Part shown: in pieces, positions 17,316 to 26,033 of the stretch
Layout of the letters: every line of letters starts with the position of its first letter
How positions within the stretch are numbered: the stretch's first letter is position 1
From: Amycolatopsis suaedae
Lineage (GTDB): Bacteria > Actinomycetota > Actinomycetes > Mycobacteriales > Pseudonocardiaceae
Direction: 5' to 3'
NCBI RefSeq assembly: GCF_004214935.1
Contig: NZ_SFCC01000006.1
Span: 62,001 to 126,000 of the forward strand
DNA: 64,000 nt
Made by a program: the position numbers and the translations under genes
The notes under the pieces: generated by a model
Seen by the model: only the letters and a program-made list of their open reading frames with translations
The model's database searches: none
What the model was told of the DNA's origin: nothing

Positions 17316-18085
17316 CCGGCGAGCTGCTGACCGACTTCACCGGGCCGGTCGCCACCGCGACCTTCAACCGTCCGGCCGCTCGCAACGCGATGACCTGGGC
17401 GATGTACGACGGGCTGGTCGAGTTCTGCGAGCGGGTCGACGCCGACCCGGACATCCGGGTCGCCGTCCTGCGTGGCGCCAGCGACCGCGCGTTCGTCGCG
17501 GGCACCGACATCCGGCAGTTCGCCGAGTTCGACGGCGCCGCCGACGGGCTGGCCTACGAGCAGCGCATCGAGGGCGTGATCAGCAGGCTCGAACGGGTGG
17601 AGGTGCCGACCGTCGCCGTCGTCGACGGGTACGCGACCGGCGGTGGCCTGACCATCGCCGCCGCCTGTGACCTGCGGATCTGCACGCCGTCGGCGCGCTT
17701 CGGGCTGCCGATCGCCCGCACGCTCGGCAACTGCGTCTCGATGGCGACCTACGCCCGCCTGGTCGCCCTGCTCGGTCAGACCAGGACGCTGCACCTCATC
17801 TACACGGCCGGATTCGTCGACGGCGAGGAGGCGCTGCGGGCAGGACTGGCCAGTGAGCTGGTCGACGCCGGACGGCTGGACGACCGGTTGCGTGAACTGT
17901 GCGAACAGCTGGCCTCGCACGCGCCGCTGACGATGCGGGTCAGCAAGACCGCGCTGCGCCGGCTGCGGGAACACACTCTGCCGCCGGACGACGACCTGCT
18001 GGCACTCTGCTATGGCAGCGCCGACTTCCGCGAGGGCGTCACCTCGTTCCTGGAGAAACGCAAGCCACGCTGGCAGGGCCGGTGA
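17312..18085 (+). CDS. Enoyl-CoA hydratase/isomerase (crotonase) family protein lacking both catalytic Glu
   Basis: A 257-residue crotonase-fold protein. The CoA and oxyanion-hole segments are intact: AFVAGTDIRQF (60-70) and VVDGYATGGGLTIAAACDLRI (103-123). The two glutamates that catalyse hydration in the classic enzyme are replaced: Thr114 after GGGL and Ile134 in FGLPIARTLGN. It therefore probably does another crotonase-type reaction (isomerisation, retro-aldol, decarboxylation or thioester hydrolysis). Its ATG overlaps the CoA-transferase stop as ATGA, so it most likely acts on the thioester made by that enzyme. Confidence 0.85.
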   Translation: MTGELLTDFTGPVATATFNRPAARNAMTWAMYDGLVEFCERVDADPDIRVAVLRGASDRAFVAGTDIRQFAEFDGAADGLAYEQRIEGVISRLERVEVPTVAVVDGYATGGGLTIAAACDLRICTPSARFGLPIARTLGNCVSMATYARLVALLGQTRTLHLIYTAGFVDGEEALRAGLASELVDAGRLDDRLRELCEQLASHAPLTMRVSKTALRRLREHTLPPDDDLLALCYGSADFREGVTSFLEKRKPRWQGR

Positions 18086-18093
18086 TCCCGGCG

Positions 18094-18855
18094 TCAGACC
18101 GGGTCGATCGCGCCGCGGTGACCGAGCGTGGCGCTGATCCGTCGCGCGGCCTCGGCCACCATGGCACCGAACCTCGCCCGCGCCTCCTCCGGCATCCGTC
18201 CGCTCGGCGCCGAGATCGACACGCTCGCCACCGCGGCGCCGCTGTGGTCGAAGATCGGCGCGGCGACGGCGGCGATGTCGGTCCGCCACTCGCCGACGTT
18301 CACCGCGTAGCCACGGCGCCGGACCTCGTGCAGCTCGGCGAGGAACTCGTCCCAGTCGACGATGGTGCTGCCGGTGTGCCGTTCCAGCTCGTCGCCGAGG
18401 ATCTCGTGGACCCGCTCCGGCGGCAGGGTGGACAGGATCGCCTTGCCGTTGGACGAACCGTGCAGCGGCACCCGGCTGCCCAGCGGCAGCACCGCACGCA
18501 CCGGATGTGCGGTCTCGATCCGCTCGATCAGCACCGCGTGGTCACCGTCGCGCACCATCAGGTGTGCTGTCTCGCCGGACTCGCGCCGCAGTTCGTGCAT
18601 GACGGGTGCCGCGGCGTCGCGCACACTGAGGTCGCCGATGGCGAGCTGACCCACCTGCAAGGCGCGTCCGGTGAGCACCCAGCGGGTGACCTCGGCGCCG
18701 TCCGGGCAGATCCACCCGGCCGTCCACAGTGTACGGAGCGCGCGCTGCACGGTGCTCTTCGGCAGGTTCAGGGAACGCGCCAGCTCGCCGACACCGATCG
18801 GCTGAGTGTGGGCCACCTCCTCGAGCACCCGGAAGGTGGTGAGCACGGCGCGCAT
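18094..18855 (-). CDS. IclR family transcriptional regulator
   Basis: A 253-residue regulator with an N-terminal winged helix (LARSLNLPKSTVQRALRTL, about 25-43) and the IclR effector-binding domain (ETAHLMVRDGDHAVLIERIET, PLHGSSNGKAILSTL, and a C-terminal SISAPSGRM). IclR proteins bind small acids such as glyoxylate or pyruvate. Tail-to-tail with the crotonase gene (8 bases apart) and upstream of the carrier gene on the same strand, it is the obvious local regulator of the locus. A TAGACT box six bases before its ATG suggests a leaderless message. Confidence 0.9.
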   Translation of the reverse strand: MRAVLTTFRVLEEVAHTQPIGVGELARSLNLPKSTVQRALRTLWTAGWICPDGAEVTRWVLTGRALQVGQLAIGDLSVRDAAAPVMHELRRESGETAHLMVRDGDHAVLIERIETAHPVRAVLPLGSRVPLHGSSNGKAILSTLPPERVHEILGDELERHTGSTIVDWDEFLAELHEVRRRGYAVNVGEWRTDIAAVAAPIFDHSGAAVASVSISAPSGRMPEEARARFGAMVAEAARRISATLGHRGAIDPV

Positions 18856-18861
18856 ACCGCG

Positions 18862-18867
18862 AGTCTA
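18862..18867 (-). promoter_or_regulatory. Leaderless -10 box of the IclR gene
   Basis: TAGACT on the minus strand, six bases before the ATG at 18855, puts the transcription start on the A of the start codon. There is no ribosome binding site. The 24-bp gap to the carrier gene leaves little other room for a promoter. Confidence 0.45.
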
Positions 18868-18879
18868 GCCGCATCGGAC

Positions 18880-20136
18880 TCACAGCCAGCCCGGGAGCAC
18901 GAAGATCGCCCACGCGCAGATCGGCGCGACGGCGATCATGCTCATGCCCCACACCATCAGGCCGCGGAACACCCGGTCCCTGCTCTCCTCCGGGGTGCTC
19001 GCCACGACCAGCGCGCCACTGGTGGAGAACGGCGAGGAGTCCACAACGGACGAGGAGATCGCCAGCGCGGTGATCATGCCGACCGCGCCGATCTCGCCGC
19101 CGAGCAGGAACGGCACCGCGAGCGGGATCAACGCGCCGAGGATGCCGGTCGTCGAGGCGAACGCCGAGACGGCGGCGCCGATCAGGCAGATGACGAACGC
19201 AGCCAGCAGCGGGATGCCGATGCCCGCGACGCTGTTGCCGAGGAAGTCGATGGTCCCCACGGACTCCATCAGGCTGACGTAGGTCACCACACCACAGATC
19301 AGCAGTACGGTCGGCCAGGCGACCTCGCCGACGCACTTCTTCGTGGTGCCCGGCCAGAGCAGGCACAGGACCGTGCCGATGCTGATGGCCAGCAGGCCGA
19401 CGTCGAGGTCGAAGAACAACGCGCCGACGGTGAGCAACACGATCCCGGCGAGCGTGGTCGCCTTCGGCGCGTCCAGCCGCACCTGGCCCTCCGTCGAGGT
19501 CGGCTCGTCCTCCACAGTGGACACCCTGCGCCGCAGCAGGTCCTTGCCGCCGAACAGGAAGAACACGACCACGCTCAGCACGACGTTGAAGACGAACGAC
19601 GCGATCCACAGCAGCGTCGGGTTGCCGGGGAGGTTGTTGCGGTCGACCACGCCGTTGGTGATGGTGCCGAAGATGCTGATCGGGGAGAAGCCACCGGCGC
19701 TGGCGCCGTTGATGATCAGCAGCCCCATCAGCATCGGGTTGATCCGGTGGCGGACCGCGAAGCTCAGCCCCACCGGCGACATGATCGCCACCGCGCCGGG
19801 CACGACGGCGCCCACCATGGTGAGCAGGCTGGTGACCGCGAACATCACCCACGGGATGAGCGCGATCCGTCCCCGGACGGCGCGGACACCCGCGTGGATG
19901 AGCCAGTCGACGGTGCCGTTGGCCTTGGCGATGGCGAACAGCAGCGTGACACCGGCGAGTACGACGAAGAGGTCGCCGGGAAAGCCGGCGAACAGGTCGT
20001 CGGCTTCCTTGCCGAAGACGAACGTCCCGATGACGAAGGTCCCGAGGAAGGCCACCGCGCCCATGTTGACCGAGCGAACCGTGGCCACGAGAAAGATCAG
20101 GACGAGGCCGATGATGGAGACGAGCTGGGTAGACAT
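18880..20136 (-). CDS. MatC-like dicarboxylate carrier (SLC13-type permease)
   Basis: A 418-residue polytopic membrane protein with about eleven hydrophobic helices. The N-terminal half resembles the MatC N-terminal domain: GPxx-type helix hairpin GAVVPGAVAIMSPVGLSFAVRHRINPMLMGLLIINGASAGGFSPISIFG; the C-terminal half holds the matching ASTTGILGALIPLAVPFLL repeat and SSVVDSSPFSTSGAL. Such carriers import small dicarboxylates such as malonate or malate with cations. The ATG at 20136 has AGGAG 5 bases upstream. Divergent from the aminotransferase gene and next to the IclR gene, it probably brings in the substrate of this locus. Confidence 0.87.
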   Translation of the reverse strand: MSTQLVSIIGLVLIFLVATVRSVNMGAVAFLGTFVIGTFVFGKEADDLFAGFPGDLFVVLAGVTLLFAIAKANGTVDWLIHAGVRAVRGRIALIPWVMFAVTSLLTMVGAVVPGAVAIMSPVGLSFAVRHRINPMLMGLLIINGASAGGFSPISIFGTITNGVVDRNNLPGNPTLLWIASFVFNVVLSVVVFFLFGGKDLLRRRVSTVEDEPTSTEGQVRLDAPKATTLAGIVLLTVGALFFDLDVGLLAISIGTVLCLLWPGTTKKCVGEVAWPTVLLICGVVTYVSLMESVGTIDFLGNSVAGIGIPLLAAFVICLIGAAVSAFASTTGILGALIPLAVPFLLGGEIGAVGMITALAISSSVVDSSPFSTSGALVVASTPEESRDRVFRGLMVWGMSMIAVAPICAWAIFVLPGWL

Positions 20137-20254
20137 TCCACTCCTCGAGACATCCGTTGGCTCGCAGGCATTTTCATAATGTGGAAACTAGATCTCGTAT
20201 GCGGAAAGTATGAGCTGCGACACATAACTCGTCAACCCTGTGAACGGAGCATCG
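20137..20254. promoter_or_regulatory. Divergent control region between carrier and aminotransferase genes
   Basis: This AT-richer 118-bp region carries two direct half-site-like elements, TAATGTGGAAAC (from 20177) and GTATGCGGAAAG (from 20198), and the imperfect dyad TTTCATAATGTGGAAA. They may bind the IclR protein, though they differ from the GTGCCGTA repeats at 16062-16098. GGAG at 20246-20249 is the ribosome binding site that fixes the aminotransferase start. Confidence 0.4.
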
Positions 20255-21424
20255 ATGGTTTACCGCACCGGACGGCACTTTCTGCAGATTCCAGGTCCCA
20301 CCAACGTTCCCGACCGGGTGCTCCGGGCGATGTCGGCTCCGGTGATCGACCATCGTGGACCCGAGTTCGCGAGTCTGGCATCCGAGACACTGCTCGAGCT
20401 GCGCCCGGTTTTCGGTACCACGCAACCGGTCGTCGTCTACGCCGCGTCCGGCACCGGTGCCTGGGAGGCGGCGCTGGTCAACACGCTGAGCCCCGGTGAT
20501 CGCGTTCTGGCATTCGAGACCGGGCACTTCGCCGTGCTGTGGCGCGATCTCGCGCGGCGGCTGGGCCTCGAGGTCGAGTTCGTTGCGGGGGACTGGCGCC
20601 GCGGCGCCGATCCGGCCGAGGTGACGGCGCGGCTGACCGCCGACACCGAGCACCGCATCAAGGCGGTCTGCCTGGTACACAACGAAACCTCGACCGGTGT
20701 GGCGAGCAGGGTCGCCGACGTGCGCCGCGCGATCGACGACGCGGGACATCCCGCGTTGTTCCTCGTCGACACGATCTCCTCGCTCGGCTCGATCGACTAC
20801 CGGCACGACGAGTGGGGCGTGGACGTCACGATCAGCGGATCGCAGAAGGGCCTGATGCTGCCACCCGGCCTGTCGTTCAACGCGATCAGCCAGAAGGCGT
20901 TGCGCGCGGCGGAATCCGCGGGCCTGCCGAGGTCGTACTGGGACTGGGGGCCGATCCTGGAAGCCAACCGCCGCGGATTCTTCCACAGCACACCGGCGAC
21001 GAATCTCCTGTACGGCCTGCGGGAAGCGCTGCGGATGCTGGACGAGGAGGGGCTGCCGAATGTCTTCGCCCGGCACGCCCGGCACGCCGAGGCGACACGT
21101 GCGGCCGTCCGGGCGTGGGGCCTCGAAGTGCTGTGTGCCGACGAACGCGAGTACTCAGGATCGCTCACCGCCGTCCTGCTGCCGGAGGGGTACAACGCCG
21201 ACCGATTCAGGGAAATCGTCCTCGACCGGTTCGACATGTCACTGGGCACCGGGCTGGGCAAACTGGCCGGGAAGGTGTTCCGGATCGGGCATCTCGGCCA
21301 TATCAACGATCTCACGCTCGCCGGCACCCTCGCCGGTGTCCAGATGGGACTGAAGCTGGCCGGTGTCCCGGTGTCCGACGGCGGGGTGGAGGCGGCGCTG
21401 GACGTGCTGGCGGGTGACCGATGA
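20255..21424 (+). CDS. Alanine/serine-glyoxylate aminotransferase-like class V aminotransferase
   Basis: A 389-residue PLP enzyme of the class V (AGXT/SGAT) group. Seen: IPGPTNVPDRVLRAM at the N-terminus, DHRGPEF (32-38), the glycine-rich YAASGTGAWEAALVN (62-76), VHNETSTGV (141-149), VDTISSLG (171-178) and the PLP lysine K198 in SGSQKGLMLPPGL. These enzymes convert glyoxylate to glycine with alanine or serine as donor. The ATG at 20255 has GGAG five bases upstream; a GTG at 20240 is the weaker option. Coupled by ATGA to the flavin/iron-sulfur oxidoreductase, which suggests oxidation of a 2-hydroxyacid to a 2-oxoacid followed by transamination. Confidence 0.9.
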   Translation: MVYRTGRHFLQIPGPTNVPDRVLRAMSAPVIDHRGPEFASLASETLLELRPVFGTTQPVVVYAASGTGAWEAALVNTLSPGDRVLAFETGHFAVLWRDLARRLGLEVEFVAGDWRRGADPAEVTARLTADTEHRIKAVCLVHNETSTGVASRVADVRRAIDDAGHPALFLVDTISSLGSIDYRHDEWGVDVTISGSQKGLMLPPGLSFNAISQKALRAAESAGLPRSYWDWGPILEANRRGFFHSTPATNLLYGLREALRMLDEEGLPNVFARHARHAEATRAAVRAWGLEVLCADEREYSGSLTAVLLPEGYNADRFREIVLDRFDMSLGTGLGKLAGKVFRIGHLGHINDLTLAGTLAGVQMGLKLAGVPVSDGGVEAALDVLAGDR

Positions 21425-24291
21425 GCGAGCTGGAGCGGCGGCTACGCGCGGACGTCGGCGGCGAGGTCCGGTTCGACGACTACACCAGGCACCTGTTCTC
21501 CCGTGACGCCAGCATGTACTCGATCACGCCGCTCGGCGTGGTGTTCCCCCGCGACGCCGCCGACGTCGCGGCCGCGGTGTCGGCGGCCGCGGAGTTCGGC
21601 GTGCCGGTCGTGCCGCGGGGCGCCGGAACGAGTCTGGCCGGCCAGACAGTGGGCCCCGGCCTGGTGCTGGACATGTCCCGGCACATGGACCGGATCCTGG
21701 AGCTGGACCCGGAGGCGCGGACGGCACGGGTGCAACCCGGCGTGGTGCAGGACCAGCTCAACCGGGCGGCGGCCGCGCACGGGCTGATGTTCGGCCCGGA
21801 CACCTCGACGAGCAACCGCGCGACGCTCGGCGGCATGATCGGCAACAACTCGGCCGGCAGCGGCTCGGTGCGTTACGGCATGACCATCGACCACGTCCGG
21901 ACGCTCGACGCCGTGCTGTCCGACGCCTCGACTGTCCATCTCGCGCCGGTGAGCGGAGACGAACTGGCCGTTCGCGCGCGGCGGGACACGCTGGAGGGCA
22001 CGCTCTACCGGGGCCTGCCCAAGCTGGTCGAGGCGAGCCGGGACGCCATCGGCAGCGGCTACCCGGCGTTCTGGCGACGTGCCGGCGGCTACCGGCTCGA
22101 CCGGCTGGCCGACCCGACTCCGTTCGACCTGGCGAAGTTCGTCGTCGGCAGCGAGGGAACGCTCGTGGTGGCGACCGAGGCGGAGGTGAGTCTGGTATCC
22201 AAGCCACGGCACACGGTCATCGCCGTCGGCCACTTCACCAGTACCCCGGCCGCCATCGCCGCCACCGAGGACGCGCTGGCCTGCGACCCGGCCGCGGTGG
22301 AGCTGATGGACAAGACCATCCTCGACCTGTCCAGGCAGAAGATCGAGTACGCCGCACTCGGCGACATCCTGGAAGGCGACCCCGCGGCGCTGCTGTTCGT
22401 CACGTTCACCGGCGACGACGAACGCGAACTGCTCGCCGGCCTGGCCAGGCTGACCGCGAGCTGGCGTCGTAACGGCCACGGTTACCACACCCTGGAGGCG
22501 GTGACCCCGGCCCAGCAGGCGTCGTTGCTGAAGGTCCGCAAGTCCAGCCTCGGTCTGCTGATGGCCGCGAGTGTCGGCGCCCGCAGGCCACTGGCGTTCG
22601 TCGAGGACACCGCCGTCGACCCGCGATATCTGGCCGAGTACACGACCCGGTTCAAGCAGATCCTGGACCGGCACGGGATGCAGGCGGGGTTCTACGGGCA
22701 CTGCTCGGTCGGCTGCCTGCACGTGCGCCCGTTCGTCGACCTCACCGAACCGGACGGCGTAGCGCGGATGCGGGCGGTGGCCGAGGAGGTCAAGGACCTG
22801 GTCGGCGAGTACGGCGGGGTGAACTCCAGCGAGCACGGCGACGGGCTGGCCCGCAGCGAGTTCAACCGGGAGCTCTTCGGCCCCGAGCTGTACGAGGCCA
22901 TGCGGGAGGTCAAGCGGATCTTCGACCCGGCAGGCGTGCTGAACCCCGGCAAGATCGTCGACTCGCCGCCGATGACCGACCACCTGCGGGACCCCGCACT
23001 GCCAGAACCGGGTCCGCTGCGGACCCGGCTGTCGTTCGAGGTGGTCGGCGGCATGCGGGCGGCTGCCGACCGGTGCATGAACATCGGTCTGTGCCGCAAG
23101 ACGACGGCAGGCGTGATGTGTCCGTCCTACATGGCCACCCGCAACGAGGAGGATTCCACCCGCGGCCGGGCCAACGCCCTGGTGAAGGCACTGTCCGAGC
23201 CCGACCCCGCGAAGGCACTGGGGGACGAGCGCCTGCACGAGGTGCTGGACCTCTGCCTGATGTGCAAGGCGTGCAAGAGCGAGTGCCCGCTCGGGGTCGA
23301 CATGGCGAGTCTGAAATCCGAGACACTGGCGCACCACCATGACCAGCACGGAGTTCCGCTCCGGTCCCGGATCTTCGGCGGCATCCGGGGGTTGAACCGG
23401 CTGGGCGCGGCCACCGCGCCGCTGTCGAACCTGCCCGGCCGTGTCTGGCCGGCCAGACGGCTGATCGAGCGCTACCTCGGCATCAGCGCGCGGCGGCCGC
23501 TGCCGCGCTTCCAGCGCGTGACGCTGACGTCGTGGTTCCGCCGTCGGCAGGCTCCGGCCAGCCGGAGCCGGGGTGAGGTGTTGTTCCTCGCCGACTCGTT
23601 CACCACCTACACCGAGCCGGGTATCGGCCGGGCCGCGATCGAGTTGCTGGAGCTGGCCGGTTACACGGTGCGGCTGGTCTCCGACGGTTGCTGTGGCCGG
23701 TCCAGCCTGTCCAAGGGACTGGTGGACGACGCCAAGCGCAAGGCAGGCAGGCTGGTCACCGCGCTCGCCGGCTCGGACGCGCCGGTGGTCGGCTGTGAAC
23801 CGTCGTGTGTGCTGACGCTGCGCGACGAGACGCTGTCGATGCTGCCCGGTGACGAGCGTGCCCGCGATGTCGCCGGACGGGTGCGGCAGGTGGAGGAACT
23901 GATCGCCGAGGCCATCGACGACGGCACGCTCGTGCTGGACACCGAGGCGTGGCCGGCCCGTTCGCGGATCCTCTTCCACGGGCACTGCCACCAGAAAGCG
24001 GAGGTCGGCACGGGCGCGACCATGGCGCTGCTGCGCCGCATCCCCGGCGCGGAGGTGGTGGAGCTGGACGCCGGCTGCTGCGGGATGGCGGGATCATTCG
24101 GGTTCGAGGCGGAGCACTACGACATGTCGATGAAGATCGGCGGTGACCGCCTGTTCCCAGCGGTCACCGCCGAACCCGAGTCGACCGTCGTCGCCGCGAC
24201 CGGTGTGTCCTGCAGGCAGCAGATCGCCCACGGTACCGAGCGCAGCGCGCATCACCCAGTCGAACTGGTGCGTGCGCTAGTCCGCCAGTAG
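21421..24291 (+). CDS. FAD-linked 2-hydroxyacid dehydrogenase fused to Fe-S/CCG domains (GlcD-GlcF type)
   Basis: A 956-residue fusion. Residues about 35-210 are a VAO/PCMH FAD domain (VVPRGAGTSLAGQTVGPGLVLDMS), about 210-520 the matching C-terminal cap (HCSVGCLHVRPFVDL, SSEHGDGLARSEF), about 550-625 a two-cluster ferredoxin domain (CMNIGLCRK..., LCLMCKACKSECP), and 690-940 two CCG domains (GCCGRSS near 757, DAGCCGMAGSFGFE near 883). This layout is that of D-lactate, glycolate or D-2-hydroxyglutarate dehydrogenases passing electrons to the quinone pool. Coupled by ATGA to the aminotransferase gene, glycolate or another 2-hydroxyacid is a likely substrate. The last 15 bases overlap the convergent acyltransferase gene. 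Confidence 0.9.
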   Translation: MSELERRLRADVGGEVRFDDYTRHLFSRDASMYSITPLGVVFPRDAADVAAAVSAAAEFGVPVVPRGAGTSLAGQTVGPGLVLDMSRHMDRILELDPEARTARVQPGVVQDQLNRAAAAHGLMFGPDTSTSNRATLGGMIGNNSAGSGSVRYGMTIDHVRTLDAVLSDASTVHLAPVSGDELAVRARRDTLEGTLYRGLPKLVEASRDAIGSGYPAFWRRAGGYRLDRLADPTPFDLAKFVVGSEGTLVVATEAEVSLVSKPRHTVIAVGHFTSTPAAIAATEDALACDPAAVELMDKTILDLSRQKIEYAALGDILEGDPAALLFVTFTGDDERELLAGLARLTASWRRNGHGYHTLEAVTPAQQASLLKVRKSSLGLLMAASVGARRPLAFVEDTAVDPRYLAEYTTRFKQILDRHGMQAGFYGHCSVGCLHVRPFVDLTEPDGVARMRAVAEEVKDLVGEYGGVNSSEHGDGLARSEFNRELFGPELYEAMREVKRIFDPAGVLNPGKIVDSPPMTDHLRDPALPEPGPLRTRLSFEVVGGMRAAADRCMNIGLCRKTTAGVMCPSYMATRNEEDSTRGRANALVKALSEPDPAKALGDERLHEVLDLCLMCKACKSECPLGVDMASLKSETLAHHHDQHGVPLRSRIFGGIRGLNRLGAATAPLSNLPGRVWPARRLIERYLGISARRPLPRFQRVTLTSWFRRRQAPASRSRGEVLFLADSFTTYTEPGIGRAAIELLELAGYTVRLVSDGCCGRSSLSKGLVDDAKRKAGRLVTALAGSDAPVVGCEPSCVLTLRDETLSMLPGDERARDVAGRVRQVEELIAEAIDDGTLVLDTEAWPARSRILFHGHCHQKAEVGTGATMALLRRIPGAEVVELDAGCCGMAGSFGFEAEHYDMSMKIGGDRLFPAVTAEPESTVVAATGVSCRQQIAHGTERSAHHPVELVRALVRQ

Positions 24292-26031
24292 GTCGGCCAG
24301 TTCGTCCAGTGCCACCCGCAGTGCGTCTGAGAACCCAGACATCTGCTCGGCCACCGCCCGCGGTGTGCTGAGATAGATGTTGAGCCGGTCGGGCAGCAGG
24401 ACGTAGGCGACGCCGATGCAGCGGCTGCTCGTGGAGCCGAAGCCGAAGAACTGGATGTTGGCCGATGGCGCCGAGCTGGTCGACAGGTAGTCGTCCCGCA
24501 TGACCAGCCAGCCCGGCGTGTCGTACAGCGGCAGCGGATCGCCGCCGCGGCGACGCTGGATCAGCTGCAGTTCCCACAGGTGCTGCTCCGGCGCCGTCCC
24601 GGCCTGGCACTGCTTCGCCCTGGTCACGTGGGCCGTGGCGGCCTCGCGGAACGCGGACCGCTTCGTGTCTGCGTCCCCAGACGACTCCATTGTGGACACG
24701 AAGTTGACCATCTCGGGCGTGACCACCCGCATGGCCTCGGTGCGGCCGTTGCGGAACTGCCTGGTGGCGATCGATTCGTACGTCGCGCCGGTCAGCCCCT
24801 TCGCCCTGCGGTGCGCGAGCTGGTAGGCACACTGCACGAAGGCGTCCGGTGACATGCCCAGCTTCTTGATCCGCTCCGCGCCGATGTGCTCGAACGACAG
24901 CAGGGTGGTCGCGTTCGCCGCCGCGTAGTCGGTGAACGCCTTGGCCGCCGCGGCGACGTCCGCCCGCAGGGCGTCGTCGAGGGCGAACCGGATCGGCCGC
25001 ACCGACGGCGTCCCCTGCGTCAGGGCGCCGTCCGGTTCGGTGGTCAGCAGCGCGTCGACGAACGCCAGGATCGTGGTGCCGTCGAGCAGACAGTGCTCGA
25101 CGTTGATGCCGGCCCGGCCGTCCGGGAAGACGATCAGCGAGACGGCCTTGTCGAACCAGCGGTTGCGGCTGTCGCCGTGCAGCAGCGTGTCGCAGGCGGC
25201 CAGCGTGTCGGCGGGTGTCTCGTCCTCCAGACACAGGCAGAACAGCGCCGTCTCGACGACGTCGAGTGCCTCGGCGTTGGCCGGGTCGAGCGCGACCATT
25301 GCGCGGCGGCTGTCCGCCCACTCGGCCCTGGCCTTGCTGGTGAGCGCGCCGACGCCGTACTCGTCGGGCACCGCGTCGGCCAGGATCGTGCGCAGACCGT
25401 GCGCCAGCTCGGCGTGGGTGTGCGGACGGCCCTGGTCACCGACGACGTCGAGGCGGAACAGCTGCCCGCGCCGCAGCACGACGATGTGCCGGGCGGTCGA
25501 CGGCCCGGGGTGCTCGTCGCTGTACGGCGTGCGGGCCGTGTCCTGCTCCGTGCCGGGGATACGGGTGGCGCTGAACAGGTACCGGTACTGCTCCATGGAC
25601 TGGACCTGTCCGCGAAGGGTCACCGGCGGCAGTTCCTCCGCGTCGAGCCGGGCCTTGTAGGTCAGCGCCGTGGAGATCAGCCGTGCTGCCCGGTCGATCT
25701 GGTCGAGGTCGGAGTCCCGGAACAGGAAGAAGAAGTTGGCGTTGAGCGCGATCCGGTCGCGGCGGCCGAGGTAACGCGACGGCCAGAACTCGTCGAGCCA
25801 GCTGCGGACTCCCGGCGTCGAGTCGAACCGGGCGAGTTCCGCCTGCAGTTCGTGTGCCGGGCTGTCCGGTGCGAGGAAGCTCTCGACGGCCCGTTCTGTC
25901 TCGGCGAGCTGGTCGGCGTCGAGCAGCGGTGCGCACCAGTCGAGGAACAACCTGCAGCTTTCCTCGAGGCTGGGCAGCGGGACGCGGGGGAGCTGGTCTT
26001 CGTGGGCGAAGGTGCGGTCGGTCACGGTCAT
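24277..26031 (-). CDS. Choline/carnitine O-acyltransferase family protein
   Basis: A 584-residue homologue of carnitine acyltransferases, which are common in eukaryotes and sporadic in bacteria. Recognisable features: LPRVPLPSLEESCRLFL at the N-terminus, the WL...W-LGRRDRIALNANFFFLF region (78-105), the catalytic His313 in INVEHCLLDG, and FFGFGSTSSRCIGVAYVL near the C-terminus. It would transfer an acyl group between CoA and a hydroxylated quaternary-amine or amino-acid acceptor. Its start lies two bases past the stop of the 2-oxoglutarate oxygenase gene, so the two are co-translated and may act in sequence: hydroxylate, then acylate. The acceptor is unknown; a role in a secondary metabolite is possible. 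Confidence 0.85.
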   Translation of the reverse strand: MTVTDRTFAHEDQLPRVPLPSLEESCRLFLDWCAPLLDADQLAETERAVESFLAPDSPAHELQAELARFDSTPGVRSWLDEFWPSRYLGRRDRIALNANFFFLFRDSDLDQIDRAARLISTALTYKARLDAEELPPVTLRGQVQSMEQYRYLFSATRIPGTEQDTARTPYSDEHPGPSTARHIVVLRRGQLFRLDVVGDQGRPHTHAELAHGLRTILADAVPDEYGVGALTSKARAEWADSRRAMVALDPANAEALDVVETALFCLCLEDETPADTLAACDTLLHGDSRNRWFDKAVSLIVFPDGRAGINVEHCLLDGTTILAFVDALLTTEPDGALTQGTPSVRPIRFALDDALRADVAAAAKAFTDYAAANATTLLSFEHIGAERIKKLGMSPDAFVQCAYQLAHRRAKGLTGATYESIATRQFRNGRTEAMRVVTPEMVNFVSTMESSGDADTKRSAFREAATAHVTRAKQCQAGTAPEQHLWELQLIQRRRGGDPLPLYDTPGWLVMRDDYLSTSSAPSANIQFFGFGSTSSRCIGVAYVLLPDRLNIYLSTPRAVAEQMSGFSDALRVALDELADLLAD

Positions 26032-26033
26032 CC

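Noticed and set aside
16122..18085. Reading as an oxalate-degradation pair (formyl-CoA transferase plus oxalyl-CoA decarboxylase)
   Set aside because: The second gene is a crotonase and no thiamine-diphosphate decarboxylase gene is present.
17899..20499. An 866-codon plus-strand frame crossing the IclR and carrier genes
   Set aside because: It is rich in Asp/His/Gln/Arg as expected for antisense of GC-rich membrane protein genes and covers three real features.
21442..23991. An 849-codon minus-strand frame opposite the FAD/Fe-S oxidoreductase
   Set aside because: The plus strand has complete flavin and iron-sulfur motifs; the shadow has none.
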